The notes under the pieces: model-generated | Seen by the model: only the letters and a program-made list of their open reading frames with translations | Databases searched by the model: none | What the model was told of the DNA's origin: nothing | Made by a program: the position numbers and the translations under genes | NCBI RefSeq assembly: GCF_001605725.1 | Contig: NZ_CP011530.1 | Span: 1,240,001 to 1,304,000 of the forward strand | Source: Mycobacteroides immunogenum | GTDB lineage: Bacteria > Actinomycetota > Actinomycetes > Mycobacteriales > Mycobacteriaceae | Direction of reading: 5' to 3' | DNA: 64,000 nucleotides | Shown here: piece after piece, positions 25,489 through 35,005 of the stretch | How the letters are laid out: every line of letters starts with the position of its first letter | Numbering within the stretch: position 1 is the stretch's first letter

Positions 25489-27543
25489 ATGCCTCGGCAA
25501 GTTGACTTGGGGCCGGGATTGCCGGTCACCCACAACGCGCTGGAGCGTCTTGCTATCGAACCGCATGTCGGGAAGATCGATGTCGCAGCGATTCTGGAGC
25601 AGTGGAGCAAGTTCTTGGAGGAGCAGCTCCTCAAGCTGATCAAGGACGTCGCTGCCGGCCCCGGAAAGTTCCTCAAGGGGATTCTTGATGCGGTAAACAG
25701 CTTTCTCGGGTTCAACGGTCTGATCCCAGTGTCGTGGATCGCCGATGTGGTCCAAGACTTGAGTAACGGTGCCGGTGAATTCCCTAACGCGGCGAGTGTT
25801 ACCGAAAATCCCTACTTTGTTTGGGATTCGGCGACGCCGGGCTGGAAATCGGGTGGCTCTGTCAAGGTGATCGGCAACGGCACGCGTCAGTCGATGCGTA
25901 CCGAAATCTTCGATGTGGTGGCGGGTCAGGTATTGAGCCTCGAGGCCGCCGCTTCATGGACGGACCTTGTCGCCGCCGCGGGGTCCAATCCGATCAAGGT
26001 TGGCTTCGCCACCTTCGACATGGCCGGTAACCCATTGCCGGACGTCATTACCGGCCAGCTGCAGCCGCCGGCCGCCGCCGGTGCGTGGCGGCCGGTTCCG
26101 ACCAGCAACTGGACGGTGACCACCGGCGTTGCGCGCGCTGCTGCGCTGCTGATTCTTGACGCGGGTGCCACTGCGGGTACCGTGCACTTCTCCAATGTCT
26201 TGCCGCACAAGACGAACAAGCTGCCGCCTAATATCGTCGAAAGCCTGTTGGAGGAGGGCGCCGACCTCGCTGAGGACATCAGGAAAACCTGGGACAACTT
26301 CTGGAACGGCGTATTCGGCGGTACCGACACCGGCAAGACACCGGAGGATGTCAAAACGGCAGCGGGACAGCTGAAATCGGTCGCCGACGACGCCAACGCC
26401 GCCGCCCAGTTCGCCTCCAGCATGGTTATCCGTCCTCGCCGCAGCCCCCGCTGGATCTCCACCGGCACCCACGACGACGTTTCCTTCCCGGTGATCTCGG
26501 CGCAGACAATGTTCGCCCCGGCACTGAACGACATCACATTCATCCCGATTACCCCGGACACCGACAGGGTGTACAAGACTCTCAAGTTCGGCCTCGTCGG
26601 CAATGCGATGACCAACTGCTATGTCGGCGTGTACAAGATCGGCACGGACGGCACTCTCACCCTCGCGACGAATCTCGGGGACAAGAAGTCTGTGTTGACC
26701 GCCTCGAAGGTGCAGACCTTTTCAATCCCGGACCTGTCGGTGGGCCGCGGCGAGACTGTCTTTCTAGCCGTCCGCCAAGTGGGCGGTGTCGCCGGGCAGA
26801 TGTTCTCCACGCCTTCGCTTTTACAGGTCACCGAGGTGGTTCAGCCGATACCGGTCTATCCCACCGAAAAAGCCAACACCAGTAGTGGATTGCCGGCCAC
26901 CATCTCCGGCGCGATCGTCCGTGCGGAGTCTGCCCCGGCGTGGGGAGCGCTCGGGGAAACCCTGCTGGATTCCCCGTGGACCGATTTTCTCAGCCCCGGA
27001 ACCTACACCTTCACTATTCCCAGTGTCGCCAAGTATCTCTACATGCTCGGTTCGGGTTCCGGTGGCGGCGGAGGCGGCGGCGATGGCGGCTGGGACAAAC
27101 CAGGCGAGGGTGGTCGCCGCGGTAGTTGGTCGGCGGTCAGTCTCGAACGTGGCGTGGGTATCCCGGCGGAAGTCACGCAGCTCAACATTGTGGTCCCGGC
27201 CGGTGGTGCCGGCGCTCCCGGTAAGGAGCAGAACGGCAGCGCGGGCAGTCCCGCGTTGATCACCTACACCCTTGCCGGTGTCACCACTACTCTGCTCGCG
27301 GCCAATGGCGGCGCCGCTGGCCGACTGGCGTACGGCAACTTCTTCAATCGTGATCCGGTCGGCGAGGCGCAGGTGAACTATCCATTCTTTGGCCGGTTGT
27401 TTGTGGGCGGCCTTGAGGCCGCCCAAGACACCAGCGGCAACAGCCCCGGTGGCGGTGGCGGCGGTGGAGACGGCGGTTTCGCCGGCTCTGCCAACGGCGG
27501 CGGTCAGGGCGGCGCCGGCTTCTGCGCAGTGAGGACGGCGTGA
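25489..27543 (+). CDS. Minor tail protein / adhesin with N-terminal anchor A and Gly-rich tip
   Basis: 684 residues. The N-terminus MPRQVDLGPGLPVTHNALER is shared with the 29773 gene and is probably the particle-docking anchor. A beta-sandwich-like middle (about 100-240), a helical spacer and another beta region precede a C-terminal Gly-rich tip (GSGSGGGGGGGDGG and SPGGGGGGGDGGFAGSANGG), a fold seen in phage receptor-binding proteins. Directly abuts the preceding gene. Confidence 0.75.
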   Translation: MPRQVDLGPGLPVTHNALERLAIEPHVGKIDVAAILEQWSKFLEEQLLKLIKDVAAGPGKFLKGILDAVNSFLGFNGLIPVSWIADVVQDLSNGAGEFPNAASVTENPYFVWDSATPGWKSGGSVKVIGNGTRQSMRTEIFDVVAGQVLSLEAAASWTDLVAAAGSNPIKVGFATFDMAGNPLPDVITGQLQPPAAAGAWRPVPTSNWTVTTGVARAAALLILDAGATAGTVHFSNVLPHKTNKLPPNIVESLLEEGADLAEDIRKTWDNFWNGVFGGTDTGKTPEDVKTAAGQLKSVADDANAAAQFASSMVIRPRRSPRWISTGTHDDVSFPVISAQTMFAPALNDITFIPITPDTDRVYKTLKFGLVGNAMTNCYVGVYKIGTDGTLTLATNLGDKKSVLTASKVQTFSIPDLSVGRGETVFLAVRQVGGVAGQMFSTPSLLQVTEVVQPIPVYPTEKANTSSGLPATISGAIVRAESAPAWGALGETLLDSPWTDFLSPGTYTFTIPSVAKYLYMLGSGSGGGGGGGDGGWDKPGEGGRRGSWSAVSLERGVGIPAEVTQLNIVVPAGGAGAPGKEQNGSAGSPALITYTLAGVTTTLLAANGGAAGRLAYGNFFNRDPVGEAQVNYPFFGRLFVGGLEAAQDTSGNSPGGGGGGGDGGFAGSANGGGQGGAGFCAVRTA

Positions 27544-29273
27544 CCCAGCCCCGGCCACGCCGCACAGACGGCAAGTGGTACGCACGGTTCCGCACGCTGG
27601 TACCGTCGATCTCCTCGAGTGAGGTATTCGGCACGCACGGGATTAGCACTGGCCCACTGGGTCTTTGGCCCGCAGGCATCGCTTCTGTAGAGGCGTTCGG
27701 GACCCCACGCATCACCTATCCGCAGGACATCGCACCCACCGGCGTCTCATCGTCGGAGACATTCGGCGCAGTCGCGGTCGGGCAGACGCTCAACGCGTCA
27801 GGCATTCCTTCGCCTGAGTCCTTCGGGATCCCCACGATGCAGCTGGGCTCCGTAGTCATCGCACCTGCCGGAGTTGCGTCGGAAGAGGCATTCGGCACCT
27901 ATGTGCTTGGGCGCAGTGTGGCACCGCTCGATATTCCTTCCGCTGAGGCGGCCGGCCGGCCCGTCGTCGGACGGGGTATCGGTGTCCCCGGTATCGCCGG
28001 CGCCGAGGCCTTCGGGTCGCAGATGGTGACCCGCGGTGCTGTCGGCATTGCGTCCAATGGCATTCCGTCCGCTGAGGCATTCGGCGCCGCAGTGATCACG
28101 CAACAGGCGAGCGTTGTCTACAGCACCGTGGGTGTAGGTGCAGAGACAACCGCCACGGCCACGCAGTGCACCATCAATCCCGCTGCCGGGGACGACGTTC
28201 TGGTCTTCTTCTCCCAGGGCGGTGGCGATGCTGTCAGTGCCACCTACGGTGCGAGCAACCTGCCGATGACCTGTGTCGGTCAGGCCCTCTCCAATGGTGT
28301 GCTGATCGCGGCGTACCTCATCCGTGGAGCGACCGCCGGCAACGCCACCATCACCATTAACAAAACCGGCAGCCGGTGGGGCCAGGCCGTCGCCGTGTCC
28401 TACGCGGGTGCGCAAGGATATGATCCCGCCACGCAATTGGTCGGGAACGGTGCCACGTTCTCGCAGACGGTCAGCGTGCCCCTGAACGGTCGAACGGTCC
28501 ACGCGTTCACGCCGGGGGAGACCAGCACGACGTTGTCCGGTCTCACCGGTGGCGTGAGCCGCTACCTGGACAACGTGGGCTTTCTCACCCAATCCGTGCG
28601 AGATACCGACGTGGCCGGCACCTTCACAGGCACCCTCAGCGCTTCGCGTGACTGGGCAATATTGTCTGTCGCTCTTCGCGCGATCGCGCCCACGGGCGTC
28701 CGTGCGAAGTACAACGTGTGCACGCCCTCCGTCTTGAGCACCACGACAACGGCCGATGTTGTAGCGGCGTCCGGTGATTACATCTATGCGGTGGTCGCGC
28801 AGGACCGGCCGGGGGACCCGTCGACGGTGACATGTGCCGGAACGGCCATGACGCTCATCGACACGGCGCCATGGAGCTCGCCGTACGGCGCCTCGTACAT
28901 CAAGATCTACCGAAGCGCTGCGGCCATGACTTCCGCAGGCACAAAGACTCTTTCGGTCACCTCCACTGGGAATGGCTGGTGCCGCATCTTCGGGATTGCG
29001 GTATCCGGGGCCTCGAATCCCTTGGGCACCGTCACGAAGACATCCGGAACGTCCTCGCAACCGGTCCAGGCCGCGACCTGCTCGGGCAACCAGATGATCC
29101 TGCAGGTCTTCGCCACCTCGACGATGCCCACCGGCACATCGGGCGGAACCTGCTTGTCAGTGACGACAATCGGCCAGATCTTCCTGTCGGTCAACGTCGC
29201 CCACGAACCGACAACTTTCAAACTGGCCAACACCTCCGTCAACTGGGGTGCGATGGCGCTTGTTCTCAGCTAG
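27540..29273 (+). CDS. Minor tail protein with GI-S-EAFG repeats
   Basis: 577 residues from GTG 27540. Residues about 20-190 hold eight or so copies of a 22-26 residue unit with consensus GI.S.EAFG (GIASVEAFG, GVSSSETFG, GIPSPESFG, GVASEEAFG, GIPSAEAFG). Two related beta-rich domains follow (about 195-390 and 390-577), both starting with a V-tA-T-C pattern and sharing GSRWGQAVAVSYAGA / GNGWCRIFGIAVSGA motifs. A repeat stalk carrying two adhesin heads is the natural reading. Confidence 0.72.
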   Translation: MTQPRPRRTDGKWYARFRTLVPSISSSEVFGTHGISTGPLGLWPAGIASVEAFGTPRITYPQDIAPTGVSSSETFGAVAVGQTLNASGIPSPESFGIPTMQLGSVVIAPAGVASEEAFGTYVLGRSVAPLDIPSAEAAGRPVVGRGIGVPGIAGAEAFGSQMVTRGAVGIASNGIPSAEAFGAAVITQQASVVYSTVGVGAETTATATQCTINPAAGDDVLVFFSQGGGDAVSATYGASNLPMTCVGQALSNGVLIAAYLIRGATAGNATITINKTGSRWGQAVAVSYAGAQGYDPATQLVGNGATFSQTVSVPLNGRTVHAFTPGETSTTLSGLTGGVSRYLDNVGFLTQSVRDTDVAGTFTGTLSASRDWAILSVALRAIAPTGVRAKYNVCTPSVLSTTTTADVVAASGDYIYAVVAQDRPGDPSTVTCAGTAMTLIDTAPWSSPYGASYIKIYRSAAAMTSAGTKTLSVTSTGNGWCRIFGIAVSGASNPLGTVTKTSGTSSQPVQAATCSGNQMILQVFATSTMPTGTSGGTCLSVTTIGQIFLSVNVAHEPTTFKLANTSVNWGAMALVLS

Positions 29274-29305
29274 ACCCCATCACTCAAAAGGAAGTAGGTA
29301 CCACC

Positions 29306-29719
29306 ATGGCAAATGCGCTGTATGACAAGGCGCGCGAGGCATTCGCGACCGGCGGCATCAACTGGAACGCCGACACCATCAAGGTGGTTCTCGTGGATAC
29401 TTCCGGAGGCGCGTACACACCCAATCTTGCGACAAATCAGTATCTTTCGGACATCGCTCCGGCCGCGCGCGTCGCCACCTCGAACGCACTGACCGGGAAG
29501 ACGGCCACCGCGGGGGTCTGCAATGCCGCCAACGTCAACTTCTCCGCCGTGAGCGGTGCGAGCGTCGAGGCGCTGGTGATCTACAAGGACACCGGCAACC
29601 CGGCCACCTCCAACCTCATCGCCCTCATCGACACCGCGACCGGCCTACCCGTGTCCCCCAACGGTGGCGACATCAATATCGCCTGGGACACCGGCGCGAA
29701 TCGCATCTTCAAGCTCTGA
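29306..29719 (+). CDS. Small minor tail protein
   Basis: 137 residues, AAAAGGAAG before ATG 29306. MANALYDKAREAFATGGINWNADTIKVVLVDTSGGAYTPN begins a family often found among mycobacteriophage tail-tip genes; the rest is a beta-rich single domain ending GGDINIAWDTGANRIFKL. Probably structural, exact place unknown. Confidence 0.65.
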   Translation: MANALYDKAREAFATGGINWNADTIKVVLVDTSGGAYTPNLATNQYLSDIAPAARVATSNALTGKTATAGVCNAANVNFSAVSGASVEALVIYKDTGNPATSNLIALIDTATGLPVSPNGGDINIAWDTGANRIFKL

Positions 29720-29772
29720 TGGCCCGTGGGATCCGGGTGTTTCCTTACGTGACTAGCAGGAAGTGAAAAACG

Positions 29773-32301
29773 ATGCCTCGGCAGATTGACTTGGGTTCGG
29801 GGCTCCCGGTCACCCATAATGCGCTGGAACGGCTTTCGGTTGATCCCAAGATTGGGAAGATCGACCTGAGCCAGATCCTTGATCAGTGGCGCGAATTCAT
29901 CGAGAAGCAGTTGGTGCAGCTGATCAAGGAGGTCACGAAGCTTGATCTGTCCAGCCCCGAGAATTTCGTGGTAAGCCTGGGCAGCCTGATCATTTCGGGT
30001 TCGCGGGATGTCATCAACATCATCAACACGGTGTTCGGGAACATATTCGGTGGCATCGACTTCGGCAATCCGCCATCGCCCGAGGACATCTGGAAGCTCG
30101 TCGTAGACAATTTGATCAAGCCGCTCAACGCATTCGCTCAGCTTATCGGCGGCTTGATCCCCGGTGGATTGATCCCGGGCCTGGATGCCAGCAAGATCAT
30201 TTCCGGGCTGTTCCCCATCAACCGGATTGGCAACTTGCAGGACACACTCAACCTCCTGCAGCACGGGATCGACAACGTCCCCGGCGGTCAGGGGCTTATC
30301 GACAAGATCTGTAATGCTTTGGGTGTAGCGGGAACCGGACACACGGTCACCGACGCGTACAACGCGCTGATGAAGATCCCGGGCGGAAACATCGGTTCAC
30401 CGTTGACCCCGCCCAACATTCCGGGTCTGGATGCCTCGAAGATCATCAGCGGCTCGATTTCGCAGGTGTTTCTGAACATCACGAACATCGCGGCCAGCCT
30501 CATTTCGGGGGTGCTATCCGGCGGGACTATCCCCGCCCTCGACGCGAGTAAGATCGGTTCGGGCAAGTTCGGCAAGGGTCTGTTTCCCGACCTGACGCGC
30601 GATATGTCCAGTGATCTGCAGGGCGCCATCGACGCGGGTATTAATGCACTGCGCAACACCCCGGGCGCTGTGGGACAGGCCTTCTCGGACTGGGAGGCCG
30701 CGCTTGCCTCGCTGCCGACATCGATTTTCAACCGGATGGGCGGCAACAACGTGCCGCGTGCGTCGCAGGCTCAGGCCAACGCCGCCATGCAGGCACTGGT
30801 CAGCACCGTCAACGCGCAGGGTGCGGCGATCAATGCCTTGCAGAATATTATGGAGGGCGCCAACGGATTTCGAACATCGGTCGCGTTCCGGCCGTCCGAA
30901 ACGACGGTATTCGATGTGCCCGGCTCGTTCGCCTACACGTTGCCGGCATGGTTTGTGCTCGGCGTCGACAGTGTGGACGGGATCATCGCGCCGGCCGGCG
31001 GTGGCGGCGACGGCACCGGTCCCGGCGCGCCGGACGGCGGTGATGCGGGTCCGTGTTCGTTGACCGTCAACGAGACCACGCATACCGCGGAAGGCGGCAA
31101 GGGCGGTGACCACTTCAACTACAACGGCCAGGGCCTCGCTCCGCTGACCTATCTGGACATCCTGTATCCGGGTGGCGGCACACAGGCCGGTTTCGGGGGC
31201 GGGGGCAACGCCCCGGGCGGTGGTGGCGCGGCGGGTAACCCCACGCCGCTCAACGACCGAGTGGGTGGCACCGCAGGCCACTGGAACGCGTTCAGCGTGA
31301 TACCGACGAGCGCCGCGATCACGGGTGCGGTAGCCGCAGGCGGCACGGGTGGTACGGCAGGGCTCTTTGGGTTCCCGGGCGGAAGGGGCGCTGCCGGTGC
31401 GGTGTTCGTGCGGGCCCGGGCCGCGATGCCCGCCGCATTCACCCCGATGGGCGCGCTGCTGTTGCCCACCTTCAAGCTCAACACCGGTGTCGCACAAACC
31501 GATGCGATGACGGTGGCGGCATCTTGGAGCCGCATCCCGCCGGGCGACGCCGCGGGCGGCCACATACTCATCACACGAGCTAACGCGGCCTTCACCGACT
31601 ACGTGTATCTGCGTTTGTGGGTGGTCAACGGCGTGACCAACTACGAGCTGGGCCGAGTCGCCTCGGGCGGCAAGTCGGCATGGAAGTCCGGCACCATCGC
31701 CGAGGCCGTGCCATTCAACGTCTTCTCCCTCACATCTGATTCCGCGCGAACATTCACGATCGGTATCAATGGAACCGGGTTCGACTCCTACAACGACATC
31801 GGCAACACCTCGGCGATGGGCGCTGGTAACCGCTCCGGCGGATGGGCTTCCTCGGATTCGGCGCTACCAGGATCGATCACCCAGTTCGCGTTCCTGGATA
31901 CCGGCACGCCCGCGCGCATTACCTCCAGCACAGTGGTGACGTCGCAGGGAACTACCAGCACCACCTACGCAGACTTGCCTACCACGGGACCGTCGGTGAC
32001 GCTGAATGTGCCTGCCAGTGGCGAGGTCACGATTGACCTGTCTGCGTCGTTCTCGGCGGCTGGCACCACTCAGGCCGGATATATGGGGTTCGCGTTGTCT
32101 GGCGCCACCACGCGCGCGGCCTCCGATACGACCGCCGCCTGCGGACGTGCGGTGATCGCAGGACTGTTCGGCGTGATCTCTCGCCGGATTCACCTCACCG
32201 GCCTGACACCTGGAACCACCACGTTCAAGGCCATGTACAAGACCAACACCAGCACCGGCACTTTCGCTGACCGCCATCTCATTGTCGAACCGAAACCCTA
32301 G
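29773..32301 (+). CDS. Minor tail protein / adhesin with N-terminal anchor A and IPGLDASKI repeats
   Basis: 842 residues. The first 50 residues (MPRQIDLGSGLPVTHNALER...) are a paralogue of the 25489 protein N-terminus. Three LDASKI-G repeats follow at about 135-265, then a helical part, a Gly-rich domain (about 410-550) and two beta domains, the first lectin-like (about 560-710). The C-terminal beta domain (TTYADLPTTGPSVTLNVPASGEVTIDLSASF) could be a trimerising tip. Largest protein of the element and a likely receptor-binding protein. Confidence 0.75.
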   Translation: MPRQIDLGSGLPVTHNALERLSVDPKIGKIDLSQILDQWREFIEKQLVQLIKEVTKLDLSSPENFVVSLGSLIISGSRDVINIINTVFGNIFGGIDFGNPPSPEDIWKLVVDNLIKPLNAFAQLIGGLIPGGLIPGLDASKIISGLFPINRIGNLQDTLNLLQHGIDNVPGGQGLIDKICNALGVAGTGHTVTDAYNALMKIPGGNIGSPLTPPNIPGLDASKIISGSISQVFLNITNIAASLISGVLSGGTIPALDASKIGSGKFGKGLFPDLTRDMSSDLQGAIDAGINALRNTPGAVGQAFSDWEAALASLPTSIFNRMGGNNVPRASQAQANAAMQALVSTVNAQGAAINALQNIMEGANGFRTSVAFRPSETTVFDVPGSFAYTLPAWFVLGVDSVDGIIAPAGGGGDGTGPGAPDGGDAGPCSLTVNETTHTAEGGKGGDHFNYNGQGLAPLTYLDILYPGGGTQAGFGGGGNAPGGGGAAGNPTPLNDRVGGTAGHWNAFSVIPTSAAITGAVAAGGTGGTAGLFGFPGGRGAAGAVFVRARAAMPAAFTPMGALLLPTFKLNTGVAQTDAMTVAASWSRIPPGDAAGGHILITRANAAFTDYVYLRLWVVNGVTNYELGRVASGGKSAWKSGTIAEAVPFNVFSLTSDSARTFTIGINGTGFDSYNDIGNTSAMGAGNRSGGWASSDSALPGSITQFAFLDTGTPARITSSTVVTSQGTTSTTYADLPTTGPSVTLNVPASGEVTIDLSASFSAAGTTQAGYMGFALSGATTRAASDTTAACGRAVIAGLFGVISRRIHLTGLTPGTTTFKAMYKTNTSTGTFADRHLIVEPKP

Positions 32302-32309
32302 GAGCAGAA

Positions 32310-32630
32310 TTGTCTTTCACGCCCGCAACACCGCTGCAGGAACCCACATATCAGTCGATGCGTTTCGACGGGACACCCCAAAGCGCCGCCCAAGCCCTCA
32401 CGATGATCGATTCGCTCCTGACGGACCGGAAGCTGCACTACGGCATCGTCCACGGATTTCAAGAGGTCGAATCTCCCACCCAATGGTGGATCAAGCTCAT
32501 GCGCCGCGACGGACTTCCGGAAGTAACGGCCATGGCTGGCATGTGGATCGTGGTCTCTTCACGAGGTGTGGTCCGCGTGCTGTCCGACGTCGACTATCGC
32601 GCCGAATTCTCAGTAACAGAAGGGAACTGA
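32310..32630 (+). CDS. Small conserved phage protein after the tail genes
   Basis: 106 residues from TTG 32310, preceded by AGGAG at 32300-32304. YQSMRFDGTPQSAAQALTMIDSLLTDRKLHYGIVHGFQEVESPTQWWIKLMRRDG suggests a small alpha/beta domain. Two bp separate it from the next small gene. Unknown function; it may be a tail accessory or early lysis-region protein. Confidence 0.6.
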   Translation: MSFTPATPLQEPTYQSMRFDGTPQSAAQALTMIDSLLTDRKLHYGIVHGFQEVESPTQWWIKLMRRDGLPEVTAMAGMWIVVSSRGVVRVLSDVDYRAEFSVTEGN

Positions 32631-32631
32631 C

Positions 32632-32799
32632 ATGGAACTACCCGAGGTTAAGCAATGTGCTATCGCAGGGTCACACCTGTTCGGTGCAGTCGCCATCAAG
32701 GCGGGTGAAAACCGTTGGGGCGTGATGCATCCGGCCAACGGCGGGCACTGGGCCACGGACGGCGAGGTGGATGGCTGGGCGGCGGTCCGCGGCGCATGA
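32632..32799 (+). CDS. Small hypothetical phage protein
   Basis: 55 residues from ATG 32632: MELPEVKQCAIAGSHLFGAV..., with a Trp/Gly-rich second half (RWGVMHPANGGHWATDGEVDGW). AAGGGA precedes it. No family recognised; retained because it fits tightly between its neighbours. Confidence 0.5.
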   Translation: MELPEVKQCAIAGSHLFGAVAIKAGENRWGVMHPANGGHWATDGEVDGWAAVRGA

Positions 32800-32805
32800 G
32801 CCGTG

Positions 32806-32952
32806 ATGCGTAGTCAGCTGCTCACATACTCGGCCTTCTATTTCGGGCTCGTCGCCATCGCATTCCGGACGGGCTGGTGGGCGGCGCAGTACGTTAGCGA
32901 CCGCATGGACAACGTCGACCCACGTATCGGCGAGGCTAGGTACGGGTGGTGA
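32806..32952 (+). CDS. Small membrane protein
   Basis: 48 residues from ATG 32806 (GTG 32803 also possible). One membrane segment (LLTYSAFYFGLVAIAFRTGWWAAQYV) and a charged tail DRMDNVDPRIGEARYGW. Located directly before lysA; could assist lysis, but nothing proves it. Confidence 0.45.
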   Translation: MRSQLLTYSAFYFGLVAIAFRTGWWAAQYVSDRMDNVDPRIGEARYGW

Positions 32953-32962
32953 GAGGTAGACC

Positions 32963-33907
32963 ATGATCACTGAAAATGGCTGGCCATCATGCGATTCAAG
33001 CATGTTGGAACGAAACCCGGTGCCAGGTACCACGATCGTCATCGCGCTCCAGCGCGGCATACCCAACCGGATCATGAAGGCGTTCGCGGCAGACTTCCAC
33101 GCGTTCGTGGAATCTTTGTACAACTCGCGTGGTGGCGCCGACGAGGGCGGATGGACGCCGACCAACTCGGTAGCCACATCCAACCATCTTGGCGGCACTG
33201 CGATGGATTTGAACTGGACCGATCACCCTATGGGCAAGGCCTACGACGGCTACACCAGTGGTGAGATTGCCACGGTTCGTGAGCTTCTGGCGTTCTACGA
33301 ATCGATGATCTACTGGGGTAACGACTGGGAGAGTCCGAAGGATTCGATGCACTTCCAGATGGGGTACAACACGTACAACAACCAGGCCAAGTGCAACGAC
33401 TTCATCGCGCGCAAGATTCGTCCCGACGGGTTCTCGACGTTCCGGCGCGGCCCCGTGGCGCCGGCCAACCCCGACGACTTCCCGCTACCCGAGGGGTATT
33501 GCTACGGCCCCCTGGACGGGCCTGACTACTGCATTTCCGGTGAGTACGTCGGCGACCTTCAGGAATGGAAAGACGGCCTCGGCCGCTGGCAGGCCGCCCT
33601 CGGGCTGGCGGTGACCAAACGGTGGGACGACGCCACCCGCGATGCCGCCACTGTTCTGCAGAAGCAGCGCAATTGGCCGTCCAATCCCGACTTCGGTTAT
33701 GGCGGGGTCTATCTCGCCGAATGGAACGAAGTCATCAAGAACGGTTGGCGACTGCCGGCCGAGGAAAAGGTGTTCCCCGATGACTGGACAGATCGAGACC
33801 TCATGATCGAGGTACTACGCCAGCTACGCGGGCCGGCGCTTGCCGGATGGCCCCAACTTGGCAACGCATCAGTGGTGGATGCCGTCGCGCGGCTGCGTGC
33901 CTCATGA
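32963..33907 (+). CDS. lysA: Endolysin LysA, M15-type peptidase
   Basis: 314 residues. Cuts the peptidoglycan stem peptide at the end of induction. The LAS/M15 zinc site is visible: SNHLGGTAMDLNW (His75, Asp82) and SMHFQM (His130), preceded by the GGWTPTNSVATS loop. A C-terminal helical region (about 185-310; GRWQAALGLAVTKRWDDATRDAATVLQKQ) resembles a peptidoglycan-binding domain. Overlaps lysB by 4 bp (ATGA). A lysin is needed to release a tailocin as much as a phage. Confidence 0.88.
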   Translation: MITENGWPSCDSSMLERNPVPGTTIVIALQRGIPNRIMKAFAADFHAFVESLYNSRGGADEGGWTPTNSVATSNHLGGTAMDLNWTDHPMGKAYDGYTSGEIATVRELLAFYESMIYWGNDWESPKDSMHFQMGYNTYNNQAKCNDFIARKIRPDGFSTFRRGPVAPANPDDFPLPEGYCYGPLDGPDYCISGEYVGDLQEWKDGLGRWQAALGLAVTKRWDDATRDAATVLQKQRNWPSNPDFGYGGVYLAEWNEVIKNGWRLPAEEKVFPDDWTDRDLMIEVLRQLRGPALAGWPQLGNASVVDAVARLRAS

Positions 33908-34749
33908 CCGGCAACGAAGGCACGGGCCGCATCTGGGCGTACACGGTCTCGGGCACCTGGGCGGCATGGAATGAGGGCTTCCCGGCCGACGTCGCACGAG
34001 CCCTGGATCCCAATGCCTTTCGCTGGCAGCCGGTGGCCTACCCGGCATCGTTCGGGCCGGTGCCGCCGGCGTCTTCGCCGACTCTGCCCTCATACGCCGA
34101 ATCGGTACGCCAGGGTGTAACCGAACTGATCCGACTGATCAACCTCAACGCCGGCCCCTTCGTCTTGATCGGCTATTCACAGGGCGCCGAGGTCACCTCG
34201 CGGGTGCTGCTCGAGATCCAGCACGGGCAATTGGCGCACCGACAGCAGGATCTGCTGGGCGGCGTCACCTTCGGCAACCCGTGCCGGCAGAGCGGTCACA
34301 CCTGGCCCGGGGACACCCTGAGCGGTCATGGTATTGCCGCGCTGCGGATCGCGAACACCCCGTCGCAGTGGAACGACTACGCCCATGGCGGCGACCTGTA
34401 CGCCTGTGTGCCCGACGGCCAAGCCGGCGACAACTGCACCGCGGTGTATCAAGCGGTGACTCAGCTGCAGATCCATGATCCGGTGCAGCTCATCGAGGAG
34501 ATGCTCACCGCTTTCAGCGGCAAGGGTGGTCTGGGTGAACAACTCTGGGAGCTGCTGACCAACCCGTTCAACCTGACGTCGGTGTTCGAGGCGATCGTCA
34601 TTGCCACGCGATTCGCGACAACACAGCCGCCCACCCTGGACCACATCAACTACGACGCCGATGACGTCATGGATGGCAGCGGCCGCAGCTCGTTGCGGCA
34701 TGCCATCGACCACCTCAATGCGTTGGGCCGCCAAGCGGTGGCTGCCTGA
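33904..34749 (+). CDS. lysB: LysB mycolylarabinogalactan esterase
   Basis: 281 residues, alpha/beta hydrolase of the cutinase-like LysB family, with nucleophile motif GYSQGAEVTSR (Ser92) after FVLIG. LysB frees mycolic acids from arabinogalactan and breaches the outer membrane of mycobacteria, so its presence ties the element to a mycolate-containing host. GGVTFGNPCRQSGHTWPGD and NDYAHGGDLYACVPDGQ are typical conserved segments. Confidence 0.9.
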   Translation: MTGNEGTGRIWAYTVSGTWAAWNEGFPADVARALDPNAFRWQPVAYPASFGPVPPASSPTLPSYAESVRQGVTELIRLINLNAGPFVLIGYSQGAEVTSRVLLEIQHGQLAHRQQDLLGGVTFGNPCRQSGHTWPGDTLSGHGIAALRIANTPSQWNDYAHGGDLYACVPDGQAGDNCTAVYQAVTQLQIHDPVQLIEEMLTAFSGKGGLGEQLWELLTNPFNLTSVFEAIVIATRFATTQPPTLDHINYDADDVMDGSGRSSLRHAIDHLNALGRQAVAA

Positions 34750-34771
34750 TTGGTTACACGGAAGGACGGCG

Positions 34772-35005
34772 ATGTTTACTTCAGCCTTCTGGAAGGACAC
34801 CGGCGAGCGGATCCTGCGGACCTTTGCCGCGACCCTCGCGGCATTGTTGGGTCAACAGGCCGCCGGGTTGTCCATCATCGACGTGGATTGGACCCAGGCC
34901 CTCGGTGTTTCGGCGCTGTCGGCGTTTTTGACGCTGCTGACCGCGGTCGCGGCGTCCGGTGTAGGCAGCACCAGGTCGGCTTCATTTCTTGAGACGGGCG
35001 GCTAG
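34772..35005 (+). CDS. Holin, r1t-type
   Basis: 77 residues from ATG 34772 (GGAAGGA upstream). FWKDTGERILRTFAATLAALLGQQAAGLSIIDVDWTQALGVSALSAFLTLLTAVAASGVG shows two membrane segments in the pattern of the r1t holin family. Holins time lysis by opening the inner membrane. Sits directly after lysB, as in many mycobacteriophages. Confidence 0.85.
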   Translation: MFTSAFWKDTGERILRTFAATLAALLGQQAAGLSIIDVDWTQALGVSALSAFLTLLTAVAASGVGSTRSASFLETGG

